A stretch of 23,894 nt of DNA from Paramacrobiotus richtersi (GCA_034698045.1 JAQGAU010000785.1:1-23894), one strand, 5' to 3'; positions 1-9,138 are shown, numbered from the stretch's first letter. Notes: generated by a model not told the origin, from the letters alone. Made by a program: numbers and translations.

Positions 1-609
1 TCTCTCACTGCTCGACGAATTTTGGGGGGGACTATCGAAGCAGGGGGGGAGCACTTTCGTTTCGGGGGTTGACAAACCTGTGTGGCAGTAGGAGCGGCTC
101 GATTCGTCGTGGGGAGTTTTGTCTGGAGTCTGCGTGGCCGTTCGAAACCTTTCGGATCGGAGAACTGCACGGCCGTCGCGGACAGAGGCGACTGGGGAAC
201 CTGGAGAGTCTGGAGAACTTGCTTCGGCGACGAGAACTGCTTTCTGTAATTTTTCCAGTGAAGCGGCAACCTCGGTGTGTCGCTTCTGGCTTTCAGATAA
301 GGCTACTTCCAGGATAGAGACACGTTTTTTCAAATCGGTATTTTCTTGTTGGAGGTCTCGGCAACGGGGAAGTGCCTCCGCATTGATGCACTCGTTGACA
401 AACTTTCTGTGTCCTTCGATGTCCGCCAAAAATTCCACGTCTTCTTGTATGCCACTCAGGTGCCCAGATATCAGTCGTGCCATGTTTCGGAGAACAGGGA
501 TCAATGTAGCGAAGGACCATTGCCCATACGCTGGTTTCTCAGGGAAAAAATCCTTGATTCCATAGGCTATGATGGGCTCCTCCTCGTCATTGTTGGCTGG
601 GGTAGTCAT
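1..609 (-). CDS. Coiled-coil ORF, 3' end beyond window (possible retrotransposon ORF1)
   Basis: Reading the minus strand from an ATG at 609, the frame stays open for 203 codons to the window edge. An in-frame TGA lies a short way upstream, so 609 is the natural start. The protein begins acidic (MTTPANNDEEEP). From about residue 100 to 145 it has a heptad-like helix rich in Leu, Glu, Lys and Gln (RDLQQENTDLKKRVSILEVA and onward), which suggests a coiled coil. It then becomes Ser/Pro-rich (SSPDSPGSP). No zinc knuckle or catalytic motif is visible. A coiled coil followed by a low-complexity basic/Ser region is the usual layout of the N-terminal half of a non-LTR ORF1, and this window is full of such elements. 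That assignment is inference. A first coding exon of a host gene is the alternative. Confidence 0.5.
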   Translation of the reverse strand, partial: MTTPANNDEEEPIIAYGIKDFFPEKPAYGQWSFATLIPVLRNMARLISGHLSGIQEDVEFLADIEGHRKFVNECINAEALPRCRDLQQENTDLKKRVSILEVALSESQKRHTEVAASLEKLQKAVLVAEASSPDSPGSPVASVRDGRAVLRSERFRTATQTPDKTPHDESSRSYCHTGLSTPETKVLPPCFDSPPQNSSSSER

Positions 610-1384
610 CGTATATGCGGTCCGGGACCAGCAGCAGCTAGCACGCAAATATTTCCCAGAAAATCAGAGTCCCTGAGAAATATAATAAAATACAGTTTTA
701 TAAAAAAAAAGGAGTAGATAAACAGAAACTGATTAATTCTGTTTCTGTTAATATATATGTTAATAAAGGAACAGCAACATAACAAATTGCACTGACCAAT
801 TCAAAAATAGTAGTAGTCACGCTGTACCAATATCAAAAGTAATAATAACAGCCAAATAATATTATTAAATAAATAAAAATTAAAAACTTAATAATGGGCG
901 ACCGACAGATGACGGACCGGACCACAGAATCAATTCGAGTTAAGTATGGAGGAACTTCGCTTCGGTTTGGTCGATTAAAGCTGCGGTCATACCGCCCGCT
1001 GGGAACGCTTGGTTAAGCATTCAGTGCGTTTTAAGGAGTTCAACTGGATGTCGCTATTTATTTCCTCGGTTCCGGTTCGATCCCTGCTGCTTTTATCGCT
1101 TATCTTACACAGGAACGACACGAGATTTTACACACAAAGAATCCAAGTAATTTCTCTAAAACTGCAGTTCATTAGATGAATAATTAAAAATATTATTCCA
1201 AGCTCCTTCGAGATTGGGGAGCCACAAGACAAAACTTCAGAGACGGAAAACTTGCAATATTCGCCAGTGCTACCGTCCGTTTTAAAATGAACGGTAACAG
1301 CACTTCTGCATTGATTGCAGACGGAACAAACAGTCAAACCAGTAGTGATGCCAAAAGTTCGTCACTGCATTTCAGTTTGAGTTG
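610..1384. other. Non-coding stretch, AT-rich left part
   Basis: No credible gene. 690-890 is AT-rich with poly-A/T runs. A perfect B-box-like GGTTCGATCCC lies near 1075, but the flanking bases do not form a T-stem. An imperfect hairpin (AGTGCT...AGCACT) lies around 1265-1304. Confidence 0.4.
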
Positions 1385-1386
1385 TG

Positions 1387-1394
1387 TATATAAA
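1387..1394 (+). promoter_or_regulatory. TATA-like box, weak candidate
   Basis: TATATAAA lies about 20-25 bases upstream of the 1413-1436 hairpin and in a less AT-rich context than its surroundings. No downstream ORF of note can be tied to it, so it may be chance or an internal promoter of a decayed element. Confidence 0.15.
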
Positions 1395-1412
1395 ACTGAA
1401 AGCGCACCGGCA

Positions 1413-1436
1413 AACAGTTTCGACAACGAAACTGTT
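1413..1436. repeat. Perfect 10-bp hairpin
   Basis: AACAGTTTCG (1413-1422) and CGAAACTGTT (1427-1436) are exact reverse complements around a 4-base loop (acaa). Confidence 0.7.
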
Positions 1437-2144
1437 GTAGGCTAGTCTGAATCGTTATGTGATGAAACGTTGCACGTGTGGCATTCACTATTGCTAGTAT
1501 ACAACTTACAGCAGTAAGTCATCAGATGTACTGTTATCTCACTGAGCGGAAAGCGCATTACAGTTTATGTGCGGAAATTTTTTTCGAAAATTGCCGTTTC
1601 GGTAAATGCAAAAATCAACTGCCGTTGCGCAGCGCTGCCTTATCTTTCTCTACGTGTTCCGCTGTACTGCACAGTGGATGAATACAGACGGACCGGCCTT
1701 GTTTTCCCCCTGGCTGAACGCACACACTGAATGTACTAGTAGTGGCAGCGTATGTATGGTGATTGGGGATAAAACGCGGTAGGGCCATTTTCTGTCCAGT
1801 CATAACCACACATACAGCCATGAAACCATATTACTGTACAGCAACGGAACTATGAAAATTAATCATAAGAATGAATAACAATGAAAATACTCGGATTATA
1901 AGCTACTGTACTAGTACATAAAACTGAGCAGTATTCCATACGTACATTAAGTTTACTTAAGTGTAAGATGAATAATAACATTTAATATTATATACATAAC
2001 TTGATGGCATCCCATACGTACTTCATTACTAGCAAAACTTGTCGTGTGTTGGTTGGTGTGCGACGTGCGTATATCCCGCCACGGTTCCAGCTTTTCTCAA
2101 TGAATAGTATTATTATATTATTCATTATATCATGCTATTTATTA
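1437..2144. other. Non-coding stretch, no gene recognised
   Basis: Only short frames of about 67 codons occur on both strands, with no recognisable motif. The right half is AT-rich, with TATTA-type low complexity before 2145. Confidence 0.4.
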
Positions 2145-2202
2145 CCATTTTCATTTGTATAACTTATGCATTATAATGAATAACTTATACAACTGAAAAT
2201 GG
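2145..2202. repeat. Near-perfect 23-bp stem hairpin
   Basis: The left arm 2145-2167 and right arm 2180-2202 are reverse complements at 21 of 23 positions, separated by a 12-base loop. The arms start and end with CCATTTTCA and TGAAAATGG. The pairing stops abruptly at both ends, so this is a discrete inverted repeat, either a tiny foldback element or a transcribed hairpin. Confidence 0.75.
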
Positions 2203-2254
2203 CTCAAAACAGTTAAGTTGTGCTGTTCAGTTGCGTTTCTAACAACGGTTCAGT

Positions 2255-2273
2255 CAATACTGATTCAGTATTG
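2255..2273. repeat. Perfect 9-bp palindrome with 1-base centre
   Basis: CAATACTGA, one T, then TCAGTATTG. It lies about 50 bases right of the larger hairpin and may belong to the same decayed structure. Confidence 0.6.
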
Positions 2274-2410
2274 TACCACAACGGTTTATGGCCTCTTTTT
2301 TTCCGTGGTATTACAAAACTGATAAGGCCCGGCTTTACAGTTTCCATAATCGCAACTGAAACTGCAGTGCCACTTTGCTTTCGTTAACTATACTGAAACT
2401 TAACTTAACT

Positions 2411-2540
2411 TAACTTTGCTGTTCGCTTTGCCTTTGCCGTTTTCTTTACCGTTAACCACATTGCCGTGGACTTTGCCTTTGCCGTTCCGTTTGCCTTTGC
2501 CGTATCACTTTGACGTTCTTTCAGTTTACCTTTGCCGTAA
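2411..2540 (+). repeat. Left inverted arm of foldback element
   Basis: Composed of CTTTGCC/TTTGCCGT units (for example GCTTTGCCTTTGCCGTT). It aligns with the reverse complement of 3665-3795 with only scattered mismatches. The Leu/Pro-rich protein that can be translated across it is an artefact of the repeat and is mirrored on the opposite strand of the right arm. Confidence 0.8.
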
Positions 2541-3664
2541 TTCCGTTGAAACTCAGATTTTGAAACTTAGACCGCTTAATGCCCCACTGCCGCATTACTG
2601 TAAAGCGTTGCCCCACCTTGCTTCACTACTGCGGTTGTTTGTGTCATTGTGTAGTGCTAACGGGTGGTCTGTGTGAGAAGAAGGTCGAACGAATGTCCCT
2701 GTCGGAGATGAAGCAGCGGTGCTAACCGTGCTACTATTAAGCAGTTTCTGGACGAATGCAAATTAGCTCGGGGACCCGACTTCATGCAGAACAAGCGACT
2801 ATAAATGCAATTGAGCCACGATCGGCTCCATGTTTTACCGATTACATTGGTAATCACAATCGTTCGCCTAGTGGCCATAACGTTTCGTTGTTCTTCACAA
2901 CACAGCCAACAGAGATCGAGAAAGAAATTGTTGCCCCGTTAGTATTTCATGGAAAGATTTGTCAGTAAGCGTTTTTAACCAGTTTTCAAAATGCCAGATC
3001 TGCTGAGGGAACAAAATTATGGCTGGTCAAAGTTAGTTTTATGGCTAGTCGGAAACTTATAGCTGACAAAAAAGCAGTGAAAACGGGCAGGTAACGAGAC
3101 ATTACGTAGAATACGCTGAACTGCCAGCGGATTTCATTTTGCATGAATATTAGACACAGTATAATGCACATACAGGAAAATTTATACAGTGCATATGTTC
3201 CATAAATTTAACATAATTTAAAGAATTTTATATGATTTAAAGAATTCAACGAAGTGATTGTGCAAAAGAAACGAACACAAAGGTTCAAATGAGTGCGAAA
3301 AAGTTAAAATCAATGGATAGATTATTCGACAAAAACACAAGAGAGATTGACAGAGGCTCGTAGGCAAGAGAAAGGGAAGTGGTCAGAGTACAGCAAGCTA
3401 AGCTACCGAACCTCGAGTCAAATAATTTCGCCATGTTTGTTGAGTCGTTTCGGAAAACGCGTTAAGGGAAAGTGTTAAACCTAGTTCTATAGAATCATCA
3501 ATTCGGGCCATGCAAAAGAAAAAAAGCCGAACAGTGCGGAAATGCTTTGAACTGCACTAACTTTATGGAATGTATCTTGATTATGCTGGATGTGCGGAAA
3601 CGTTTCAAACTTGGAATAAAGGTTTTTTTGATAAAGTCAAGCGTCACGGGTAAACTTTGCAAAA

Positions 3665-3795
3665 GTACGGCAAAGACAAACTGAAACAACGTCGAAGTGA
3701 TAAGGCAAAGGCAAACGGAACGGCAAAGGCAAAAAGCACGGCAAAGTGTAAACGGCAAAGAAAACGGCAAAGGCAAAGCGAACGGCAAATGTAAC
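3665..3795 (-). repeat. Right inverted arm of foldback element
   Basis: On the plus strand it reads as GGCAAAGGCAAA-type repeats. Its reverse complement follows the left arm from the TTCGCTTTGCC start through TTTGCCGTA at the inner end. Confidence 0.8.
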
Positions 3796-3807
3796 GTTGG
3801 CCGAGCC

Positions 3808-3983
3808 TATGTATAGCGCACCACAGCCCGGTAGTTATCTACGGTCATTATGTCAATACTGTGATTAATGACAAATGACAGGCATTTTACACAAGCATAT
3901 GTATAGCGCACCACAGCCCGGTAGTTATCTACGGTCATTATGTCATTACTGGCATTATTGACAAATGACAGGCATTTTACACA
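3808..3983 (+). repeat. 90-bp tandem duplication, two copies
   Basis: Copy 1 begins at 3808 and copy 2 at 3898, both with TATGTATAGCGCACCACAG. The copies differ at only a few positions (for example TGTCAATACTGTG versus TGTCATTACTGGC) and both run to GGCATTTTACACA. The pair starts 13 bases outside the foldback right arm. The high identity indicates a recent duplication. Confidence 0.9.
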
Positions 3984-4832
3984 TGTATCTACGTGTATGC
4001 CTTAGTCCATTACGCACCATATGCTACCTGATATAAGCTTTAGTCAGTACTCGCCAGGTCTCAAAATTCGAAAAGGCAGGTTCATTCAGTAACGTTACAA
4101 CTGTGTTGGTGTTTGATACTTTCATGTCAGCTGACAAAACCAGCAGATAGTTAGTGAGTATGAAATGGAACCAGATGCTGCCCACTTCCTAAAAAAGGTT
4201 GCGCTACCGACCACCAACGCTCTCTATCATTTAACGCTATCGGTATCGGCCGCATTTTATAACAGGCTTCAGTCTCTGAACATTTATCAAAAACACAAAT
4301 CTTGTAAAGCAGTGTCGTTGTAGGAGATGCTTTGGATTGGCAGGGCTTTATCGAGCGGCTCATTTACCACTCGCACCTAACCGCTGAAAAGTGGCTTAAG
4401 TTTACCGATTCCTAAAACTGCCGGAGGCGCCGCTGGCACCAGGCTTAATCAGACACAGTTTAATGAAACTGCAAAAAAAGAAAGCAAGAGAACTGGGTGC
4501 ACCCCCCGAAAATTGCGCTAAAAAACAGAACATAGGCTGCAATTTCTTATTTACTTCTAACTTCTGCAGGTCACAGGAGTCTGTACAACTAACACCTCTG
4601 CACCTTTTTGTCAAAGAAGAACCCCTATTTGTAACGTTCGTTTTTATAACTCGTTGCGTCACGTAATTTCCCCCTCCCACATTCCCGGGTGGTTCCATTG
4701 TAAGAAAACTTATCTCAAGAATGCGGGTTTTGTTGCAGTATGTTTTTAATAGAAAAAAGCAATGACGCCGAAAAATAGTTACTTGAGTACCAATACTGTG
4801 GCTTCCAATGTCAGAGAAAGCCTACCGGACTA
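3984..4832. other. Non-coding stretch, no gene recognised
   Basis: Short frames of 60-100 codons occur on both strands around 4151-4698. They overlap each other and have no motif I recognise. Confidence 0.4.
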
Positions 4833-5269
4833 TCTGCACATGATGGAAAAGGACCGGATGGGTTGACGCTGATTCCGGTTTGCGAAGGAAGGGCAGTAGT
4901 CTGGGATGCAACCTGTTGGATACCGTATCGGACTCCAGCGAACGATGATCAGCCAGAAACGCTGGACATGCGGCACATTTGGCGGAAAGTAGAAAGCGCA
5001 ACCACTATGCCTTTCTCGAGCAGCGCGGATTTATTTTTTACCCTTTAGCTGTTGAGACTGTGGGCAGTTATGGCCCTGCGTTTACTGAGCTTATCCAGAT
5101 TTTCGGACGAAAGATTCGGCAGTTAACGGGTGAAATAAGATCTACCGCTTTTATCAAGAGTCGTGTTAGTTTGGCAGTGGTAAAGGGTTACGCGGCCCTG
5201 GTTTCAGCGACCGTTCCTGTACGTTTTACTGGTTTGAATAATGATCATGGCTGTTTTTTTAATGTCTGA
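4833..5269 (+). pseudogene. Retroelement C-terminal domain fragment, frameshifted
   Basis: Two plus-strand frames together resemble the C-terminal region of reverse-transcriptase proteins found in many invertebrate mobile elements. From memory of that family, the region carries a PDG-x-TL-x-P, G-R-x-x-VWD-x-T block, then an ERKR-x-x-YA block, then a VET-x-G block. Here 4833-4985 reads HDGKGPDGLTLIP and VVWDATC. A shift of frame near 4975 then gives AESRKRNHYA, AVETVGSYGP and GRKIRQLTGEIRSTAF, up to a stop at 5267-5269. No upstream polymerase domain remains. It ends about 55 bases from the 3' tail of the minus-strand element. The match to a family is from memory and is not searched. Confidence 0.55.
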
Positions 5270-5321
5270 AACTGCAACTTTGTACCATTTACCCGCGCGG
5301 CCTTTTGCTTATGTAGTGGGC

Positions 5322-5345
5322 ATTTTGATTGATTTATTGATTTTG
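5322..5345 (-). repeat. 3' tail of the retrotransposon
   Basis: On the minus strand it reads CAAAATCAATAAATCAATCA, a short imperfect tandem of TCAA/AATC. CR1- and Jockey-like elements often end in such short repeats rather than a pure poly-A. It marks the likely insertion boundary. Confidence 0.55.
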
Positions 5346-5478
5346 AGTCTGCAGACACTAGGGTACACCCTACCTAAAGCAGCAGACTAGTTAAAAGAAC
5401 AAGAAACAAATCAGGGAAAACAAAACATTAAAAAACAACAAGTAGCCACAGAGGTAACATACGCTTCTTCGAAAAACA

Positions 5479-7746
5479 TCAGCCTGACTCAAGAAAACTA
5501 AAAAATCGCTCGCCGAATGCACTCTTTGTGCTTTTCATGCTTGACCAGTTGATACCACTGATAGCATATTCGAATCGCCCAATGCTGCTGTAGGCTTCTT
5601 CTGGTAGTTCCAACTCATTCCATATCATCGATATCCGTCCTGCAAACGATCGCGGTGAAGAAGCAACACTTGTTCCACACATGGTCGATCCACAAGGTAC
5701 CAGAGCATAAGGACGATCTTCCAGATGTTTGGCCATACGCGTTCGACCTGCAACGGAATTAGACACAGCAACACGTGTTGTAAAAAGCTTGTTAACATAG
5801 TGCACCTTTCCCTGGACAAGTTTCAGCACGAACACTAGTGACCGTTTAAGTTGCCTCAACAGAAGTGAATCCCATCCCAACCGTTTCAACTGCTCAAGAT
5901 AAGCGTTTTCACCCGGCGTCCAGTTTGGCAGAGACCGCAGAAACCGGTTCTGCGTTCTCACGAGCGAATCAAATGACATTTTACTATCAGTCAAAGTGGC
6001 AGTACTACAGTAATCATACAAGGGCCATACCAAAGATTGGAAAAGCTGAGTACGCGCTGCCATATCCGTTCGACCAAATAATGAGTTAATATAACCAATT
6101 CGTTTGTTTACCATACTCGCGAGGTTTTCGCAGTTATCAGTCCATGTAAGCCTTCTGTCCACGTAAAGCCCTAAGTATTTAGTGGACTTCACACACGGCA
6201 CAGCGTTACCGCATAATTCATAGAGGCAGTCGACAAAATCAGTGCGCTTTTTTGAAAATCTAATATGCACAGATTTTTCAGGATTAAAAGTCAGCTGATA
6301 TCTTTCTGAATACTCGACAACCGAATTCAGGTCTTCCTGCAGTAGTTTCGAGCACGCAGGCGAAAGTATTAAGCGAATTAACATAACGTCATCCGCAAAA
6401 ACATAGGTTTCTGTTTCATGTTTCAGACTTTTGGGAAGACCGTTTAATACGCAAACGAACAGAGTAGTCCCCAGCACAGAACCCCGTGGAACGCCACTGG
6501 TCACATTTACTAACTGAGACATTGCGCTGTTTACGATAACGCCCTGCTTACGACCAGTTAGATAATCACGAACAAGCAACAACAATTTAAAATGGATCGA
6601 CATTTTCCCAAGGGTTTGAAGAAGCTGTTCGTGATCGACGCGATCGAACGCTTTACTGCAGTCTAGAAAAATCCCGTCAACATCAAACCCAGCATCAGTG
6701 AAGTTTCTGATTTTGTCGAAGAGCAGAACGTTTAGCAGTTCAGTGGACATTCCCGTTTGATAAGCGAACTGGTGATCATTTAGTGTGCCTGATCTAACTA
6801 AATCAAGCACAATCATATCCTTCAAACAACGCTCCAAAACTTTTGAAAAAGGATGCAGTCTGACTATGGGACGCCAATTCTTCGGTACTGTTTGATCAGA
6901 CGATTGCTTTGGAATCGGTGTAATGTAACCAACTTTCCAATTTGAAGGAAACATTCCTTGCTCGATACAGTTATTGAAAAGAATCTTAAGCGGTTCAAGA
7001 ATGGCAAGACCGCAAGCTTTCAACAGTTTGTTCGAGAAAATAAATGGCCCGCTGGATTTTTTCTCATCCATGTCCTTTAAAACGTTAACTATGTCGTTCT
7101 CGGTAATGAAACATGGTAGCTCTGGTCCGCATACTCTCGGTAGTGTTAAGGTTTGAGAGCAATATTCCGCACAATTCACTAGCGACTTCGCGTAGCACTC
7201 GTTCAAACATTGATCCTTGTCGACATCAGACACAGCAACTTTACCTTCAGCTTTCAATGGAGGCATTCCGTGTTTATCGCTAGAATTTTTAACAAAAGAC
7301 CAAAACTTCTTCGAGTCAGTCTTAGCAGATATTGCAGCACTTATAATCAACTCGCGCGAAACTTTTTGGATCATACTCTGAGTTGTGCGTGAATGCTTCT
7401 TCCACACGATTTTGAATCGACCTTTCTCATCCACTGCTGTTGCGCGCCGATAGCGTTTATACGCATTATCACCCTTCTTTACTGAATTTCGAATATACTT
7501 CGGATATTTCACTGTGCCACACATAACTCTCTCGGATTGCAGTTCAAAAAAACCCATAGCGGTGCTTGTCACGAATTCTTCGAATGTTTCCGCCTGCTCA
7601 GACGGGGATCTCTGTTCCAGAACTGCGGACCAGTTTATGACACGAAGTGCATTTCTAAAAGGTAGAATGTTCTCTTCCCTGATTTTCCACCGGACGACTT
7701 CTCTGTCCGAGACACTCTTTTTACTGACGCTAATCATAAATGACAC
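5479..7746 (-). CDS. Reverse transcriptase domain of non-LTR ORF2 (open frame)
   Basis: This 755-residue frame is uninterrupted. The first ATG is at 7737, but it really continues from the endonuclease upstream in another frame. Polymerase motifs appear in order: a WKVGYITPIPK block (about 270-280), NWRP and SKVLER (about 291-306), motif A FLDCSKAFD (about 360-368), motif B SGVPRGSVLG (about 417-426), and motif C FADD (about 450-453). All three catalytic aspartates are present, and motif C has Phe where Tyr is usual. The palm and thumb continue with a KYLGLYVDRRLTW block and a C-terminal region ending ESG. The usual GPDG segment reads SGPFIF (about 232-237), a likely damaging change. The enzyme would copy element RNA into DNA at a nicked target site. 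Confidence 0.93.
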   Translation of the reverse strand: MSFMISVSKKSVSDREVVRWKIREENILPFRNALRVINWSAVLEQRSPSEQAETFEEFVTSTAMGFFELQSERVMCGTVKYPKYIRNSVKKGDNAYKRYRRATAVDEKGRFKIVWKKHSRTTQSMIQKVSRELIISAAISAKTDSKKFWSFVKNSSDKHGMPPLKAEGKVAVSDVDKDQCLNECYAKSLVNCAEYCSQTLTLPRVCGPELPCFITENDIVNVLKDMDEKKSSGPFIFSNKLLKACGLAILEPLKILFNNCIEQGMFPSNWKVGYITPIPKQSSDQTVPKNWRPIVRLHPFSKVLERCLKDMIVLDLVRSGTLNDHQFAYQTGMSTELLNVLLFDKIRNFTDAGFDVDGIFLDCSKAFDRVDHEQLLQTLGKMSIHFKLLLLVRDYLTGRKQGVIVNSAMSQLVNVTSGVPRGSVLGTTLFVCVLNGLPKSLKHETETYVFADDVMLIRLILSPACSKLLQEDLNSVVEYSERYQLTFNPEKSVHIRFSKKRTDFVDCLYELCGNAVPCVKSTKYLGLYVDRRLTWTDNCENLASMVNKRIGYINSLFGRTDMAARTQLFQSLVWPLYDYCSTATLTDSKMSFDSLVRTQNRFLRSLPNWTPGENAYLEQLKRLGWDSLLLRQLKRSLVFVLKLVQGKVHYVNKLFTTRVAVSNSVAGRTRMAKHLEDRPYALVPCGSTMCGTSVASSPRSFAGRISMIWNELELPEEAYSSIGRFEYAISGINWSSMKSTKSAFGERFFSFLESG

Positions 7747-8440
7747 AGCGGAGTAATCATTTGAACTACTCGGGGTGATATCTCACATGGCTCATTGCAC
7801 AGTATCCGGGTGGAAGCTAAACAAAGGTCAAGTAAGTTGTCCTTCCGGGTAGGAAAATCTACGAGCTGTTTCCAGTTAAATTCTTTCATGGCCAGTAAAA
7901 ACGCTCGTGACGTTGCACACTGAGATGTCTAAGTTTTCCAGCAAATGGATGGCATGTTGAAGTCACCCAAAATTAGCACATTCGACATCATTGTAACCGA
8001 GAACCGTTCCCTAACATGTTGGATAAACCAGGGAATCTGGACTGTCACTCTCGCAGGAGGACAGTAAAAAATGCCTACAAGTAAATCGAGAGACAGCACT
8101 TCGACAAACAGCAGTTCCAGATCAGGATTCTCTAAATCGAAGCGCCTGACCGCTCTGAGGGGCTTCCTTACACTTACACAAACTCCACCACCATACGACA
8201 CCCACTCTCTGCAGCGGCGAAAAACGTTGGGACTCCGCAAATCTGCGTACATACTGTCGGGATAGTGATCTTTATCCCAAGTCTCTGTGAGCGCAGATAT
8301 GTCACCATCTGTACAAAACTGCTTGACCACTGTGGCTTTACTTTTATACCATTTATATTACACAGTTTGACAGAAGCTACTGTTCTACCCTTCGAACGAA
8401 ACAAATGATCAGTGCTCACAGGCTTCGCTACATCGCTCAT
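7747..8440 (-). pseudogene. Endonuclease domain of non-LTR ORF2, broken
   Basis: This is the N-terminal half of the ORF2 polyprotein, an exonuclease-endonuclease-phosphatase fold that nicks the target DNA. Recognisable pieces run in order: the ASVKLCNINGIK start (Asn motif), ALTETW (catalytic Glu), YGGGVCVSVR, GIFYCPP (the usual YRPP region) and LILGDFNMPS (the Asp/Asn motif). The frame begins at the ATG at 8440, shifts near 8345 at an AT-rich run, meets an in-frame TAG at 7931-7929 just after the GDFN block, continues in the same frame, and shifts again near 7770-7776 at a run of four C/G before joining the reverse transcriptase frame. That makes two frameshifts and one nonsense codon in under 700 bases, while the next 2.2 kb is clean. 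Confidence 0.85.
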
Positions 8441-8529
8441 TATTCGCACGTTACTACAAATTGCAGTAGATTGGTTATCGTAAACAGACGAAACATTATT
8501 ATTATTAATCGCTCTAGATTTTAGCACTG

Positions 8530-9138
8530 CTAGTTTCCCGGGACTAATTCCTTCTGTTCTGCAGAATCTGCCAAACCGTTTCCGCCATCAGGTCTGGGAA
8601 AGTATTTCCACAGTTTCACCGAAATGTTTGTCAGCCAGTTTGCTTGGTCGAGCATGGCCTTTTCATGACCGATAAACGTACCGATTCGCGCGAACGTACT
8701 GCTTTTAGTATCGTTTTCATTCCTTGATCTGATATCGATAAATCTAACTTTGATTCCCTTACTATCAAGATGCGCCTGCAGTTCTTCCTTACTGCAATCT
8801 TTCGGAATGCCTCTAATGCAGTAATCACGCTTTGGTTGGGTTTTTGATGCTAACGGCGTCGTGGGTGAATCGTTCTCACAATTTACTATGCTTCCGCGAG
8901 TACTAAATTTCTTCCTATTTTTTGTGTTAGTAGGAAACGATTTTACCTGGCTGTCATTCTGCTGTCGAACGTGAGATCGGTTCCAGTATTCTTGTCCAGA
9001 TGCAGCGGTTTCGGCGAATGTGCGCTTACGAGCGAAATCCGGCTGCGCCACGTTGACTGCATAGGTGTGTCCGCCATATTGGATTTTGTGCAAAACAGGT
9101 TCCCCACGGTTCCTCGCAGCTTTCAAAGCCGGTTTCAT
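8530..9138 (-). CDS. ORF1 of non-LTR retrotransposon, RRM-like
   Basis: 202 codons from an ATG at 9138. In-frame stops lie just upstream, so no longer start is possible. Residues 1-100 are basic and Ser/Thr/Asn-rich without a clear fold. Residues about 105-182 have an RRM-like alternation: YCIRGIPKD, then KEELQAHLDSKGIKVRFIDI, then TFARIGTF (148-155), and a NWLTNISVKLWKYF end. Its last block matches the usual ORF1 ending in which a Trp-Pro pair precedes a V-x-V-[RK]-x-aromatic strand. ORF1 proteins bind element RNA and assist integration. The stop at 8532-8530 lies directly against the ORF2 frame, as in a bicistronic element. The same TFARIGTF motif recurs in the ORF at 16324-16977. A usual N-terminal coiled coil is missing. 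Confidence 0.75.
   Translation of the reverse strand: MKPALKAARNRGEPVLHKIQYGGHTYAVNVAQPDFARKRTFAETAASGQEYWNRSHVRQQNDSQVKSFPTNTKNRKKFSTRGSIVNCENDSPTTPLASKTQPKRDYCIRGIPKDCSKEELQAHLDSKGIKVRFIDIRSRNENDTKSSTFARIGTFIGHEKAMLDQANWLTNISVKLWKYFPRPDGGNGLADSAEQKELVPGN

Larger units (their letters stand above)
2411..3795. mobile_element. Foldback-type element with long terminal inverted repeats
   Basis: A left arm at 2411-2540 and a right arm at 3665-3795 are inverted copies of each other, with about 1.1 kb between them. The arms are themselves built from short repeats of TTTGCC/GGCAAA type. The core shows only short broken frames and no recognisable transposase. A Met-rich, Lys-rich short frame beginning MSAKKLKSMDRLFDKNTRE lies near 3291, but it soon meets stops. 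Long, internally repetitive inverted arms with no transposase are typical of non-autonomous DNA transposons of foldback type. No clear target-site duplication could be identified; the left flank is a TTAAC repeat and the right flank is unrelated. The superfamily is unknown. Confidence 0.6.

Noticed and set aside
1008-1090. tRNA or tRNA-derived SINE: GGTTCGATCCC B-box and a TGGTTAAGCAT-like A-box
   Set aside because: The bases flanking the B-box do not form a T-stem, and no acceptor stem or anticodon arm can be drawn. The B-box match alone is not enough.
2416-2676. Leu/Pro-rich 86-codon ORF
   Set aside because: It is an artefact of the TTTGCC repeat arm; the reverse strand of the right arm gives the mirror version at 3498-3788.
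4402-4698. 98-codon minus ORF
   Set aside because: It overlaps a similar-length plus ORF, and neither has motifs or a convincing codon pattern.
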